DNA from: Metabacillus dongyingensis
GTDB taxonomy: Bacteria; Bacillota; Bacilli; Bacillales; Bacillaceae
Length of the DNA: 64,000 bases
Assembly (NCBI RefSeq): GCF_019933155.2
Contig: NZ_CP082944.1
Location: forward strand, 4,989,953 to 5,053,952
Direction of reading: 5' to 3'
Part shown: one piece after another, positions 17,134 through 26,980 of the stretch
Layout of the letters: every line of letters begins with the position of its first letter
Numbering within the stretch: position 1 is the stretch's first letter
Notes under the pieces: generated by a model
What the model saw: only the letters and a program-made list of their open reading frames with translations
What the model was told of the DNA's origin: nothing
Databases searched by the model: none
Made by a program: the position numbers and the translations under genes

Positions 17134-18183
17134 TCAGAACATTCTTGCCCTTCTTCCATGATACACATATGCAAATGGGTTGTTATCTAGAGCCTCACGT
17201 CGTATGTTGCCAATATCCTTAATTGATAAACCAATTGATAACACAGCCCCAGAAGCCAGTCCAATTCCTTTTTGAACAGGAGAAAAGGATACCCCGAACA
17301 TCTCAGCGGTACTCATTATGCCTGGCATAGACATGGATATAAGTCCATTCATTACTGAATGTTTAATATTCCACCTACATTCCTTCATTACCCTATTCAA
17401 GTCACTTACATTGGATTCAAGTCTATCTTCAAATTCAATCCAGATCCTCTTAATCTGTACTCTATCCTCAGCAGATTGTAATCTACCTTCTAATTCGTTT
17501 ATCTCCATACGAAGTCTTCTAAGTTCATCACTACGTCTCTCCTTGAACAACAGAATGTCTTCAATTGAGACATCCATATTAGGTACTGGAAGAATATTGA
17601 ACTGGTAATTAAGAAACGATTGACGATTGTTAGCATCCAGACTTCTTTCTGGTTTGAAAATTTTATCCTGTGTAAACATCCTATCAGTACCAATTGACGT
17701 ATCAGCACTGCTAATCGCAGCCAAATACTTGGCTAAAACTGACATATAAATGTCACTTAGGTGAGCATCTACTGAAATCCACTGATTATTCTCACTTCTA
17801 ATTATTTCTGACTTTTCTTCGATCATCTCCATAACATGTGATGATAATTTTGATTCATGCAATCTATAATAGTCTGGTACAACTTTCGACATATGTATGT
17901 ATTCTCTTCTCCCAGCTTTCGTTTGATGCGGCCTATACTCATCAAACCTTATTCGAACTTCATCAATAAAGTCTTCGTACATATTTGAAAACATTACATC
18001 ATCGGGTCTAGCAGGTATGAAATGACCCGTATTCATTAGATAACTCACTTCAGGTGAAATTTGGTAATCATCATTCTGATATGGCATTATTGAAGATACT
18101 TCTTCCCAATACAAAATTGCATTCCTTAGCCATATTCCATCCCTAATATCAATACTGGGATAATAAAGTATTCTTCTCTTCAT
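17134..18183 (-). CDS. DUF6236-like protein
   Basis: The 349-aa product begins MKRRILYYPSIDIRDGIWLRNAILYWEEVSSIMPY, closely resembling the N-terminus of proteins labelled DUF6236, whose function is unknown. Residues ~200-260 form an Arg/Glu-rich coiled coil (FKERRSDELRRLRMEINELEGRL), and two weakly hydrophobic Gly/Ser/Met-rich stretches follow (about 275-320). A clear ribosome-binding site (GGAGG, 5 bases before ATG) is present. The gene is bounded tightly by hairpin spacers 1 and 2, the cleanest cassette-like unit in the array. The family name is from memory of its N-terminal signature. Confidence 0.6.
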   Translation of the reverse strand: MKRRILYYPSIDIRDGIWLRNAILYWEEVSSIMPYQNDDYQISPEVSYLMNTGHFIPARPDDVMFSNMYEDFIDEVRIRFDEYRPHQTKAGRREYIHMSKVVPDYYRLHESKLSSHVMEMIEEKSEIIRSENNQWISVDAHLSDIYMSVLAKYLAAISSADTSIGTDRMFTQDKIFKPERSLDANNRQSFLNYQFNILPVPNMDVSIEDILLFKERRSDELRRLRMEINELEGRLQSAEDRVQIKRIWIEFEDRLESNVSDLNRVMKECRWNIKHSVMNGLISMSMPGIMSTAEMFGVSFSPVQKGIGLASGAVLSIGLSIKDIGNIRREALDNNPFAYVYHGRRARMF

Positions 18184-18209
18184 AAGTCCTCCTATAAACT
18201 AGATTTTAT

Positions 18210-18289
18210 ATCCGCTAACGTTTAGAGATTTACGCAGCGTCATACTATATTCATATTCACAAAGTTGCGTAAATCTCTTGTTATCGGAT
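18210..18289 (-). repeat. attC-like spacer 1 (hairpin)
   Basis: On + the left arm is ATCCGCTAACGTTT + AGAGATTTACGCA and the right arm TGCGTAAATCTCT + TGTTATCGGAT. The inner 13-base arms pair perfectly, the outer ATCCG(C/A)TAAC boxes pair with one mismatch, and the left arm carries three extra bases. About 30 bases lie in the loop. This two-box, asymmetric hairpin is the architecture of an attC site. Confidence 0.65.
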
Positions 18290-18312
18290 GTTGAATGCCG
18301 CTCGAAGCAAGA

Positions 18313-18535
18313 TTAATATTGTTTTATAAACTCTTGCCAATCATTAGGAAGTAATTTCATTATGCTTTTTAACCTTTTATCGGAGATTTCCGTATCCCTA
18401 TAATTAACGCTTGTCGTAAAAACTCGTTTACTACTCCATTTTTAGTGAATATCCTTCTAAATCTAAATCAGAAAGTCAATCACGTAAAAGTTCAACAGGA
18501 AATTATACTTTTCTTTTACCACCATCTATATTTAT
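18313..18535 (-). pseudogene. Decayed gene at the right end of the cassette array
   Basis: On - the stretch reads as protein only with repairs: DGGKRKV-stop-FPVELLRD-stop-LSDLDLEGYSLKME, then in another frame TSVNYRDTEISDKRLKSIMKLLPNDWQEFIKQY and a stop at 18313. Several stops and a frame change within about 220 bases mark it as a remnant. It ends just before spacer 1, in the position of a cassette gene. The family is not recognised. Confidence 0.45.
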
Positions 18536-18655
18536 ACTCCTTCAAAATGTAACTTAGTGTCTTTAAATATTGACCTCAGCTTAATCAACTTCATCCTCAT
18601 CCTTGTTTCAATGATCTTTTTAATAGTACTTATTTCAATAGTTATCTCTATTTTT

Positions 18656-18686
18656 TTGTTTACCATCACTTGTGATACGGTTCACC
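18656..18686 (-). repeat. att-like site D
   Basis: Read on -, GGTGAACCGTATCACAAGTG then ATGGTAAACAAAAA. It spells the GEPYHK-stop C-terminus of RlmH and matches site E over about 30 bases. Confidence 0.75.
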
Positions 18687-18727
18687 AGGGTTGATTTGCA
18701 AATTCAATACATTATATATTCATTTGA

Positions 18728-21700
18728 TTACCTATTATAGTCGTCAATAATCGAAATCGTTTTATTTGCCACTTCACTACCAAGTGATCCATACAATTTC
18801 TTATTACCAATAATATAAAATTCTTCTTTAGCTCGTGTAGCTGCAACATTCATCATATTTGGATCAGAAACAGCCCACCTTGCTGCACCACTGCTATTAG
18901 AGTCCGCTCCAAGAACAAAATAGACAATTTTTGCTTCTTTCCCTTGAAAAGTATGTACAGTTCCAACATTTGACACTTTACCATTTTCTCGTTTCGTAAA
19001 GTTAATTTCATCTAAAACTCGTGCAAGTTTATAAGCCACATATCTAAATGGGGATATAACATAGATTTCGTCGGCTAAATCTGGATTTTCCTGCAAACGT
19101 TTATCAATTAGATTTTTCAGTAAGTCAGCTTGTTCTTTAACAAATTTGTCATTTGCTTTTCCAGTTGAATCATACCATTGTGATTTTCCTTGTGACTCTT
19201 CTTTTGATTTACCTTGTACCATTAACCCATCATACGATATTTCATTTGCAATCGTAAACATTGGATAGTTCGAACGCCTGTGCACCCAAAGTGGTATGCC
19301 AATCCATTCATCAGCATTTTTTTGGAAACCATACTGACTTGTGGCATCCACAATTGTTTGAGTAGACGCATCAGCAGAGACAAATTTTTCATCAACCTTG
19401 TAATATCTACCAATCAAGGTCAGAACATTTGAATCTATCGTTACTACTGGTTTTATTTGTGATGGATCCCCAACAACCATAACCTTTTTACTTCTAAAAA
19501 TTGCGCCAACACTAGCTTGTGGTAGTGCTTGACCAGCTTCATCTATGAATAGATTACCTATTGAATTTTCATTAAGATTTTTAAACATTCTACCAAAACT
19601 AGCAAAAGTAGTGCTGACAACAGGGATAGTGAAATTCAACCATTGCCATGATTCTGAAATTAACTGATGTCCTTTCTCTTTTCCAATGTATTCAGACTGT
19701 TTACTCCAAATAATCCTTGCCGCTTTCAAACTTTTTCTGTTTTCATATAGGAATTGCTTTCTAACTCTTAAGGCTGAGATAAATAACTCTGATTGCAAAA
19801 TACGGAACTGCTTTGTAAACCATGGATTAGACTTTTGGAGTTCATCATATGATAGTGAAAAATCCAGTTCCTTTATGCCACTTTGAAATTTGAGTTTTTC
19901 CAATAACGCAATTTCTTGTTCCAATTTCTTAATATTATTTTGGTGAGTAGTCATCCATCGGTCGAAGTCAGCTTTTGTGTCCTGAATTTGCTTTTGAGAA
20001 TACTCACTTTTTGTAGCATTTTCCTTTAACCCATTTTCAAGTTGCATGCGGTCATATAACAATTTAGTTTTTTGTTGAGAAATATGATTTAAATGATCAT
20101 TCGTATTATTGAGATTTTTGAAATACTGCTCAACTTTTGATTTATTAAATATTTTCTGAAACCATAAAAAACTTGGCTTCTGTGAAGTAACTACATCATA
20201 ATTCCTTTCAGCTTGAGCTTGTACATCAGTTAAATTTTTAATTTCAATGGAAACATTCGATAAATCTTTTTGCAGATTTACACTTTCTTGTATCAGTCTT
20301 TCAAGTTCAAGCTTCGCTTCTTTTTCCTGTGAAATTAAATTTGTTCGTTTCTTCTTTTTTTCTTGTTCAAAAGTAATGGATTGCTCCTTATAATTAGTTT
20401 TTAATTTTTGAAGAGAATACATTTTCTCGCTATATTCTTGAATTTTTTCTCTTTCAATTTTTAATTCATCATAGAGACGTAAGAATTCTTGATATACACC
20501 TGTATTCGCTTGATAATTTTCTTCTAAATCATTTTCAATTACTTCAATGTTTAAAAGTAACTTGCTAATGTTTGTTGACGCTCCACCTTCTAACGAGAAT
20601 GTACCCCAATTTTCCTCATTTAAAAGCTCACTTTTAATCTCGCGATTCTTTCCGAAACCTTCGCCGGTTAATTTTGAATTAGAAACATCTTTAAAATAAT
20701 CCACTTCCGCTAGTTGCTTTTGAAAATCGTCAGCAATCTTTTCTTTCTTTGGCAACTCCTTAACAATGTTTTGGACTGCCCCATTGTTTGAACTTGCAAC
20801 AATAATATTTTTATCTGAAATGGAATGCGGTAAAACACCAAGTTTAGCACTTTGCCAATAAACTAGACTACCTTGAATACTTTTATCAGAAAGCTGTGAA
20901 ATTTCCGCTGCCTGTTGTACTACTAAATCAGCAAAAATATCTTTCAACAGTGTTGTTTTCCCTGTGCCTGGTGGCCCATTGACACTCCGAATATCATTTT
21001 CATCATTTAAAGCTAGATTTACCGCAACCTGTTGCATGAATGAGAGCGCAAAATCAGGATTACTTGGAAAACGTCCTAACGGATAAAATTTAGGTTGTAA
21101 AATAATTTTCTCGAAAATATGGGAGTTAAAATGAATTGACTCTTTTTTTCCATCTAGATTTTGCCTATATCCAGAAAAGCCATTAAAATATCGATTTAAA
21201 TTTTCATTAGTGATTGTCTTTGCTTTGTTCAGATCTTCAATAAAGAACGAATGTAGATTTACATCTCCATTATCCAAGTTTTTCACAAATGCATAGCGAA
21301 AGTTTTCTATGGAAACATTATACTTTTGTAAAAGTTGAGAAATTGTGGTATTAAAATCCTCATCAAATTTCCTATTCAAATCTTCTCTAAATGAGTTTTC
21401 AACTTTTAAAAAATCTTTCGGAAAATCACCATGTCGGTGGATATAACCACTCATCGTATAGAACAATCTGTCTGCTATAAAATTTAATTGGTTATCAAAA
21501 TATAAAGAGAAGGTGAAATTGTCAGAGTTACTAACTTCTTCGTAAGTTTTAGCAATCTTGTATTTCTCCCTCAATATATCAACAACTTCTTGAAAATTGA
21601 AAATATCAAAATATAATACTAAGCCCGACTTCTTAAAGAACTTATCTGATACATTTTGTTGTTCTTTTTGTTTAGTTAAAAAGTCTGAAAAAAACTTATT

Positions 21701-21817
21701 CCAGTCCTCCTCTTTTGTATGTAAAGGCTTTAGTGATTTGTCTTTTTTATTAATAGAACCTTCGGATAGTTGCTCTATAGTAATCCAAGCATTTAAAATA
21801 TCTTTCCTTCTATTCAT
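18728..21817 (-). CDS. UPF1/DNA2-like superfamily 1 helicase with central coiled coil
   Basis: The 1029-aa product has an unrecognised N-terminal region (~250 aa), Walker A NGPPGTGKTTLLKD (about residue 280), a long Lys/Glu-rich coiled-coil insertion (about 420-680), then LFIDEAGQALPQASVGAIFR (DEAG motif II, ~759), MVVGDPSQIKPV (motif III), and motifs V-VI VGTVHTFQGKEAKIVYFVLG and NVAATRAKEEFYIIGN. All SF1 motifs look intact, so it is probably an active nucleic-acid translocase. It is the only gene between att-like sites D and E. Large AAA_11/AAA_12 helicases are common in defence islands, but this architecture is not matched here to a named system. Confidence 0.85.
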   Translation of the reverse strand: MNRRKDILNAWITIEQLSEGSINKKDKSLKPLHTKEEDWNKFFSDFLTKQKEQQNVSDKFFKKSGLVLYFDIFNFQEVVDILREKYKIAKTYEEVSNSDNFTFSLYFDNQLNFIADRLFYTMSGYIHRHGDFPKDFLKVENSFREDLNRKFDEDFNTTISQLLQKYNVSIENFRYAFVKNLDNGDVNLHSFFIEDLNKAKTITNENLNRYFNGFSGYRQNLDGKKESIHFNSHIFEKIILQPKFYPLGRFPSNPDFALSFMQQVAVNLALNDENDIRSVNGPPGTGKTTLLKDIFADLVVQQAAEISQLSDKSIQGSLVYWQSAKLGVLPHSISDKNIIVASSNNGAVQNIVKELPKKEKIADDFQKQLAEVDYFKDVSNSKLTGEGFGKNREIKSELLNEENWGTFSLEGGASTNISKLLLNIEVIENDLEENYQANTGVYQEFLRLYDELKIEREKIQEYSEKMYSLQKLKTNYKEQSITFEQEKKKKRTNLISQEKEAKLELERLIQESVNLQKDLSNVSIEIKNLTDVQAQAERNYDVVTSQKPSFLWFQKIFNKSKVEQYFKNLNNTNDHLNHISQQKTKLLYDRMQLENGLKENATKSEYSQKQIQDTKADFDRWMTTHQNNIKKLEQEIALLEKLKFQSGIKELDFSLSYDELQKSNPWFTKQFRILQSELFISALRVRKQFLYENRKSLKAARIIWSKQSEYIGKEKGHQLISESWQWLNFTIPVVSTTFASFGRMFKNLNENSIGNLFIDEAGQALPQASVGAIFRSKKVMVVGDPSQIKPVVTIDSNVLTLIGRYYKVDEKFVSADASTQTIVDATSQYGFQKNADEWIGIPLWVHRRSNYPMFTIANEISYDGLMVQGKSKEESQGKSQWYDSTGKANDKFVKEQADLLKNLIDKRLQENPDLADEIYVISPFRYVAYKLARVLDEINFTKRENGKVSNVGTVHTFQGKEAKIVYFVLGADSNSSGAARWAVSDPNMMNVAATRAKEEFYIIGNKKLYGSLGSEVANKTISIIDDYNR

Positions 21818-21869
21818 ATTCTCCCTCCCATTATCATTCTCGTATTGTCAAAACTTTTATAAGAGATAA

Positions 21870-22300
21870 GTTATAGAATCCTATTGTTGAGGGCTTTATA
21901 AGCAAAAAAATTGCCCCCCTGAAATCTAAGGATAATTGAGGTTATCACACACAACTACCTTAGAAAGGAAGTGACAATTTGCACCATCAAATTATAACCT
22001 ATTAATTAACTTTTATTAAGCTTACACAAGTATTCCGTTCTTTCCGTTATTTGCGTACAAATAATTGGAAGGAGCACGATACGATGGACAATGAAGGGAA
22101 TCTGGAATAAGAGTAGAATTTTTTCCTGTTTTCTCTATATGTATGTGCCAAGCACATTCCAACAAAGCAATCGTTATTCGATAGAAGTCATTGTGAAATG
22201 TTAAGGAGCGAAACCCCCTAAAAAAATTTCATCATTTTTTATTTCTAATTTCAACTAGCTTTTTAAGCTTACTCATCTCAATATTTATCTCGATTTTTCT
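21870..22300. other. 430-base gap between the helicase gene and att-like site E
   Basis: No intact gene. A + strand scrap at about 22025-22110 reads VFRSFRYLRTNNWKEHDTMDNEGNLE before a stop and looks like the tail of a lost protein. The AT-rich sequence to the left (around 21900-21990) resembles the edge of an insertion sequence but no ends could be matched. Confidence 0.3.
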
Positions 22301-22329
22301 GTTTACCATCACTTGTGATACGGTTCACC
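22301..22329 (-). repeat. att-like site E
   Basis: Read on -, GGTGAACCGTATCACAAGTG then ATGGTAAACAGAAAAATCGAG. Nearly identical to site D, including the sequence after the core. Confidence 0.75.
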
Positions 22330-22374
22330 GTACTTATCATAATGAGGTATCTATTTTGTTACCCGTGACAAAAA

Positions 22375-22406
22375 GACCGCACAAATGAGATCTATTTGTG
22401 CGGTCT
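22375..22406 (-). terminator. Terminator after the UvrA-like gene
   Basis: GACCGCACAAAT and ATTTGTGCGGTC form a perfect 12-pair stem with a 7-base loop and A/T runs on both sides. It lies about 100 bases after the - strand stop codon at 22509. Confidence 0.85.
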
Positions 22407-22508
22407 TTCATTTCTTTCTCTTTAAAAAACGATCCGTCTATCGCAATTATTTCACGCTATGCGAGAGTATTTCACTCTATCAAAAATTCATTCACTCAAA
22501 GTCATCAT

Positions 22509-25500
22509 TCAAATTTGCTCAAGGCATTGATAAACGGACATCATATCTCGTTTATCCAACTCACGAATACGATTAAAAATGGGAATATCTGCAACTCCCT
22601 CAGTTAGTAATTCTTCAGCAACAACATCACTTACTTTGCCAGTTAGCCATGTTTGCACTTCTATGCCTTCGACGATTTCCTTACGCCCTTCATCATTGAT
22701 GCCGCTTGCATAACAACTTACACATGGAATTGTTAATTTAAACACACCATCATGCAGATTATCTTCTGTTATTACTTTCTTTCCTTTACAAAATGGACAT
22801 GGATGGCTTTTTTTAATTTTATTAATTTGGGTAACTAATTTTTTGTAACCAAATGCTTCATAAACATATGTTAGTTTTTTGTACTTTCCATTTGTGAAAT
22901 ACTTATCTATAATCGTTTCTCTGGTTTCATTGATAGCAGGAAAATCACAGATGGTCACTTGATTATTGTTGCTAATGGATTCGATATTGTTTTTGATTAT
23001 GTCCCAGAATGGTAAGACATTTTGTAAGACCATTTCATAACCAACAAAGCTTGCCAGTTCCAGTTCAAGCATTTTCAGCGCGACTTGTGTCTCCCTTGGC
23101 AACAGGGAGATATCTTCCGTCAAGGCCATATCGCCGCCAACAATCGATTTCAATTTGACCAGTTCCGGTAACTTCCCTACTGTTTTCATCACTTGATCAA
23201 GCGGCTGATGAATAACCTCTCGAATATCCGTGTCTCCAAATTTAAGCGGTTTATGGTGGTTTAAAACAGTACCCTCACAAATTGGACATGTGATCATTTC
23301 TTTAGAAGCTTTCATTTGCTCTTTAATAATTGATTTTGAAACGAAAATATACATACCAACTATGGTATTAAAACCTACCCAAGTTCGGCGTGCCTTGCCT
23401 TTCTTATCATAAAATGACTTTTCAAAATACCCGTACCAAAATGTATGCTTTTCTTCATCTGACATCTCATTGTAGCTTTTCGTCAGGTCATGACCAAGCT
23501 CATTCTTAATCTCTTCAAATAGAAATTCTAATTTTGGGTATTGATAAAATTTTAATACTTCCATTACATCTGGATAGAATAGACCATCCCAGAATGGAAG
23601 ATTTTTGTCTTGAATCACAAGGTCTTTATCAAATACTTCAATCTCAAGGCGTCCCGAGCATGATGGACAATGATTGTCCTGAGAAAAGAAATCAAAGCTT
23701 CTCGTATCTTTATTGGTCGGATGAGACACTATTATATGGTTAATCAGACCGCCAATTTCATAAAGAAAACTATATTGGCTGTACAAGTGTCTTTCAAGAT
23801 CAATGGCAATGACGGGTGCAATGGTGTCAGATTCGTATTCACCGTAAATCAAACGGGCCATTGATGATAAGCTTTTTAAGATACCGCCCTTATAGATGTT
23901 TTCTGCATTCTTAAAATAACCGATATGATTTTCTTCTAAATAGGTAACGCTACTTTGCTGCTTGAGTGTAGAAGAAATAGGCGATGGAACAGTGACATCT
24001 TCCTTATTTTTTTCTTGAAAATAATCATCATGACTGACAACTTCAAGATGCTCCACAGGTGCAATCTTTCTTTTACCAAAATCAACGATAAAATCAGAAC
24101 TTTCCAGCATATAGGCATTATGTTCAATCATTAGGATCGAGACTGATTCATCTTGCAGAATGCCCCTGATACTATCAATGAATTGGTTTAAAATATTTTG
24201 TGATAAACCTTTTGAAGGCTCGTCAAAAATAAACAGCGTATGCGGGTTTCTTGAGTTAGCAAACAGCTCCGAAACTAAATGAACACATTGAAATTCACCA
24301 GTCGACAATGTTTGTGTTTTTCTTTCTAATGTCAAATAACCAAGTCCAAGTTTGATCAATAAGCTCAAGCGTTTATGAGCGATGTCTTCATTTGGCAGTT
24401 CCTCAATAATATCTTCAATCGAGCGCTGAAAAATATCATCAATCTCTTCACTGAATTTTGTGAGTTTCTTTTTAATATCAAGAAAAGTCGCAACGGTTGA
24501 CCGACTGGTAATCGATTGGTTTCGATCTTGACCGACCATAACCAGTTTATCTTTTGGATATCGCTTCAGAAAATCTTTGGTTATACATTCATTGACTAGT
24601 GTTGATTTACCGCATCCAGACTCACCCGTAACGGTTACAAGTCTATTTTTGGGAATCTGACATTCAGCCATTTGAATATTACGGCAATAAAGATCATGAA
24701 ATTGATAGTATTCTGTTGGCATTGCCTGATTTCGTTCCCAATGGATTGGTTGTGGGCGCGGTGATTCTTCCACAATTTTTCCGCCATATTTACCACTGCC
24801 AGGTCCAAAGAACAATTGCTCATCCGTTACATCGAGCACTGTGTCAGAATGATCAATGAACCAAATTTGATTCTTATAGCCTAATTGTTTAATCTGTTCT
24901 AAAATGTTCAATAGTGTTTGGTGATCAAGACCCACTGAGATTTCATCAATAATAATAACGGTATTTTCACTTACTGCCATGAATTCTGCCAAGTAAAGCC
25001 GTGTTAATTCTCCACCTGACAATGTACCCATAATTCGATTTAATGTTAAGTAGCCAATATTCATATTGATAATATTTTTGAGAACATGTTGTTTTGCTTC
25101 ACTAATATGTAAAATTTCTGCTTGTGAAAGAATGGATTCAACGCTTAAGTTGTTGATATCGGAAATCGTATGTGGCTGATCAAATAATTCAATCGTATAT
25201 TGTTCAACTTCTTGATTAAAGCGTTTACCCCCACACTTTTTACATTCGACATTTTTGGTCGTTCCGCGTCCTTTACAACCTGGACACCAGCCTAATTCAT
25301 TATTAAATGAAAACACTTCTGGAGAAAGATTAAATTTTTCAGCAAGACGCTCACGAATCTCTGTAAACACGCCAGTATGTGTGCCAATGGTTGAACGTGG
25401 ATTGGAAGAAATGGATGATCTTCCGAGAAAAAGGACTAAAGGCATCTCTTCCATCTTGATGGCACTGAAATTCGTTTCCATAATATTAGAAAACAAATAC

Positions 25501-25676
25501 TGATATTCAGCCTTTGGCAATAAAGAAACGAGACGCTTCTTGGATTCTTCACCAATGGTTTGACAAAAAGTGGTTTTGCCAGATCCAGACAAACCAGCAA
25601 TTCCTAACGATTTATCTGCTGGAAGTGCTGCATCTAATTTGTTAATATTGTTCGCAATTAATCGATTTATTTTCAT
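22509..25676 (-). CDS. UvrA-like tandem ABC ATPase (UvrA2/drug-resistance type)
   Basis: The 1055-aa product has two UvrA-type ATPase units: Walker A GLSGSGKT (28-35), a zinc module GWCPGCKGRGTT...CKKCGGKRF (~149-175), signature TLSGGELTRLYLAEF and VIIIDEISVGLD; then GESGCGKS (~355), TLSTGEFQCVHLVSEL and FIFDEPSKGL. The ~450-residue C-terminal part adds further Cys clusters (CPSCSGR, CPICEG, CPFCKGKK...CVSCYASG), which is not the layout of housekeeping UvrA. UvrA-like class proteins include self-resistance factors to DNA-binding drugs, so DNA lesion or drug recognition is likely. It has a good ribosome-binding site (AGGGG) and sits beside a regulator and a transporter, consistent with a stress or drug-response cluster. 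Confidence 0.75.
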   Translation of the reverse strand: MKINRLIANNINKLDAALPADKSLGIAGLSGSGKTTFCQTIGEESKKRLVSLLPKAEYQYLFSNIMETNFSAIKMEEMPLVLFLGRSSISSNPRSTIGTHTGVFTEIRERLAEKFNLSPEVFSFNNELGWCPGCKGRGTTKNVECKKCGGKRFNQEVEQYTIELFDQPHTISDINNLSVESILSQAEILHISEAKQHVLKNIINMNIGYLTLNRIMGTLSGGELTRLYLAEFMAVSENTVIIIDEISVGLDHQTLLNILEQIKQLGYKNQIWFIDHSDTVLDVTDEQLFFGPGSGKYGGKIVEESPRPQPIHWERNQAMPTEYYQFHDLYCRNIQMAECQIPKNRLVTVTGESGCGKSTLVNECITKDFLKRYPKDKLVMVGQDRNQSITSRSTVATFLDIKKKLTKFSEEIDDIFQRSIEDIIEELPNEDIAHKRLSLLIKLGLGYLTLERKTQTLSTGEFQCVHLVSELFANSRNPHTLFIFDEPSKGLSQNILNQFIDSIRGILQDESVSILMIEHNAYMLESSDFIVDFGKRKIAPVEHLEVVSHDDYFQEKNKEDVTVPSPISSTLKQQSSVTYLEENHIGYFKNAENIYKGGILKSLSSMARLIYGEYESDTIAPVIAIDLERHLYSQYSFLYEIGGLINHIIVSHPTNKDTRSFDFFSQDNHCPSCSGRLEIEVFDKDLVIQDKNLPFWDGLFYPDVMEVLKFYQYPKLEFLFEEIKNELGHDLTKSYNEMSDEEKHTFWYGYFEKSFYDKKGKARRTWVGFNTIVGMYIFVSKSIIKEQMKASKEMITCPICEGTVLNHHKPLKFGDTDIREVIHQPLDQVMKTVGKLPELVKLKSIVGGDMALTEDISLLPRETQVALKMLELELASFVGYEMVLQNVLPFWDIIKNNIESISNNNQVTICDFPAINETRETIIDKYFTNGKYKKLTYVYEAFGYKKLVTQINKIKKSHPCPFCKGKKVITEDNLHDGVFKLTIPCVSCYASGINDEGRKEIVEGIEVQTWLTGKVSDVVAEELLTEGVADIPIFNRIRELDKRDMMSVYQCLEQI

Positions 25677-25689
25677 ATGTACATCCCCT

Positions 25690-26220
25690 CTTTTCTTATA
25701 AGCTTAGTCTCTCCACGTTAGCACAGCGACAAATGTATTTGTTGTTTTTTTCGAATCAAAGAACTATTTTTATTGCTAATTCTATTCTATTATTCTTTCA
25801 CATTGAACTCATTAAAAAACCTATCATTCATCGACAAAAATCGAGGAGTGACAGGCAACGAAAAAATAAATTCGGATAGACTTTTCTTCTTTTTATCATC
25901 CTCAAATACAGATGTTGAACAGGAAGAATTACCTCCTTATAGAGAATCTTAAAAAGGCTGAAATATATAATTTAATGTTGATAATTCATTCCAAGAAACT
26001 GAAACATACAAGAATATGCCCGCTGTTAGAAACAAAACTGCGTATTTGAAATGGATGCGAAAGCAGCATCCTTCAGTGATCCAATCACATTGGATAATCA
26101 ACTGGAATTTTTAAAAGAATTCTAGCAAACTAAAACTACATGATGAATAATTCCTCTTCCCTATTCTATAAGAAAAGATAAGGCAGATGACAAAAAACTC
26201 AACATACCATCCCATTTATC
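25690..26220. other. 530-base gap with decayed coding scraps
   Basis: The promoter of the UvrA-like gene must lie here. On +, about 25970-26122 reads DNSFQETETYKNMPAVRNKTAYLKWMRKQHPSVIQSHWI without a proper start, likely the tail of a lost gene. Nothing else is recognisable. Confidence 0.3.
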
Positions 26221-26227
26221 TAAATGG

Positions 26228-26899
26228 TTATTTATTCTTCAACACTTCGGCAAGTTCATACAATGAATGGTATTGTTTAATTTGATAGTTCCGCCCTTTC
26301 TTTTGCAAGTACTTTTTATCGCAAAATTGTGTAAGTACATGCAATAAGTGCCGGTAGGATACACCTAGATAATCACAAACTGTTACGTGTTTCTCCTTAT
26401 AAATCCCTTCATCAGCAGTTTGCAAAATAAAATCCGCAAGCCGGTTTTCAAGCGGGAAAGCGAGGCTTTGTGAATACTTCGCTGCCATAAGTGTTGCCTT
26501 TACACTTAAAAACTTGGTTAATTCACGCAGAAATTTTGCATCCTCCAGCAATTGTGTACGATATCGATAAATTGGAAGCGCAAAACAAATGGTCTTCGTT
26601 GATGCTTGAATCCCTTTTGTATAGTACACATCATTTAATAATTCCATTTCCCCAATGTAGTCTTTTGCATTGATAAAATTAATTAAGGATACTTTCCCAT
26701 TTCGATGTGTTACATATATTTTTGCTCTTCCTTCCATTACATAAAATAAGAAATCCGGTCTCATGCCCTCTAGAATAATCCATTCATCTCGCCTGTATTC
26801 GTGTACTTCCATAAACTCTTTAACTTGAAAGGAAAATAGATGTGCGATTGAGTTATTCTCCAAATACAACCGCTTTTTCTCACCTTTGTAAACTTCCAT
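26228..26899 (-). CDS. Crp/Fnr-family regulator, YeiL-like
   Basis: The 223-aa product begins MEVYKGEKKRLYLENNSIAHLF and has a cyclic-nucleotide-binding fold (EWIILEGMRPDFLFYVMEGRAKIYVTHRNGKVSLINFINAKDYIGEMELL) followed by a winged-helix part (VTVCDYLGVSYRHLLHVLTQFCDKKYLQKKGRNY). This is the pattern of YeiL-type Crp/Fnr regulators. The ATG at 26899 follows GAGGTGG and is preferred to 26962, which would overlap the divergent transporter start. It is transcribed away from the transporter with a perfect palindrome between them, so autoregulation and control of the transporter are likely. The ligand is unknown. Confidence 0.8.
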   Translation of the reverse strand: MEVYKGEKKRLYLENNSIAHLFSFQVKEFMEVHEYRRDEWIILEGMRPDFLFYVMEGRAKIYVTHRNGKVSLINFINAKDYIGEMELLNDVYYTKGIQASTKTICFALPIYRYRTQLLEDAKFLRELTKFLSVKATLMAAKYSQSLAFPLENRLADFILQTADEGIYKEKHVTVCDYLGVSYRHLLHVLTQFCDKKYLQKKGRNYQIKQYHSLYELAEVLKNK

Positions 26900-26912
26900 A
26901 TTCCACCTCAAA

Positions 26913-26932
26913 AATATGAGATATCTCATATT
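26913..26932. promoter_or_regulatory. Perfect 20-base palindrome, candidate operator of the Crp-like regulator
   Basis: AATATGAGATATCTCATATT is its own reverse complement over 20 bases. It lies between the divergent regulator and transporter genes, 13 bases from the regulator start, the expected place for a dimer-binding operator. It is not the TGTGA-N6-TCACA Crp site. Confidence 0.65.
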
Positions 26933-26980
26933 ATTCATATTTAATTCCATGATATCATGCAATCAATGAGGAGGATAAGA

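Noticed and set aside
22025..22110. Transposase remnant
   Set aside because: The short + strand tail (VFRSFRYLRTNNWKEHD...) could not be matched to a transposase family, and no inverted repeats were found at its sides.
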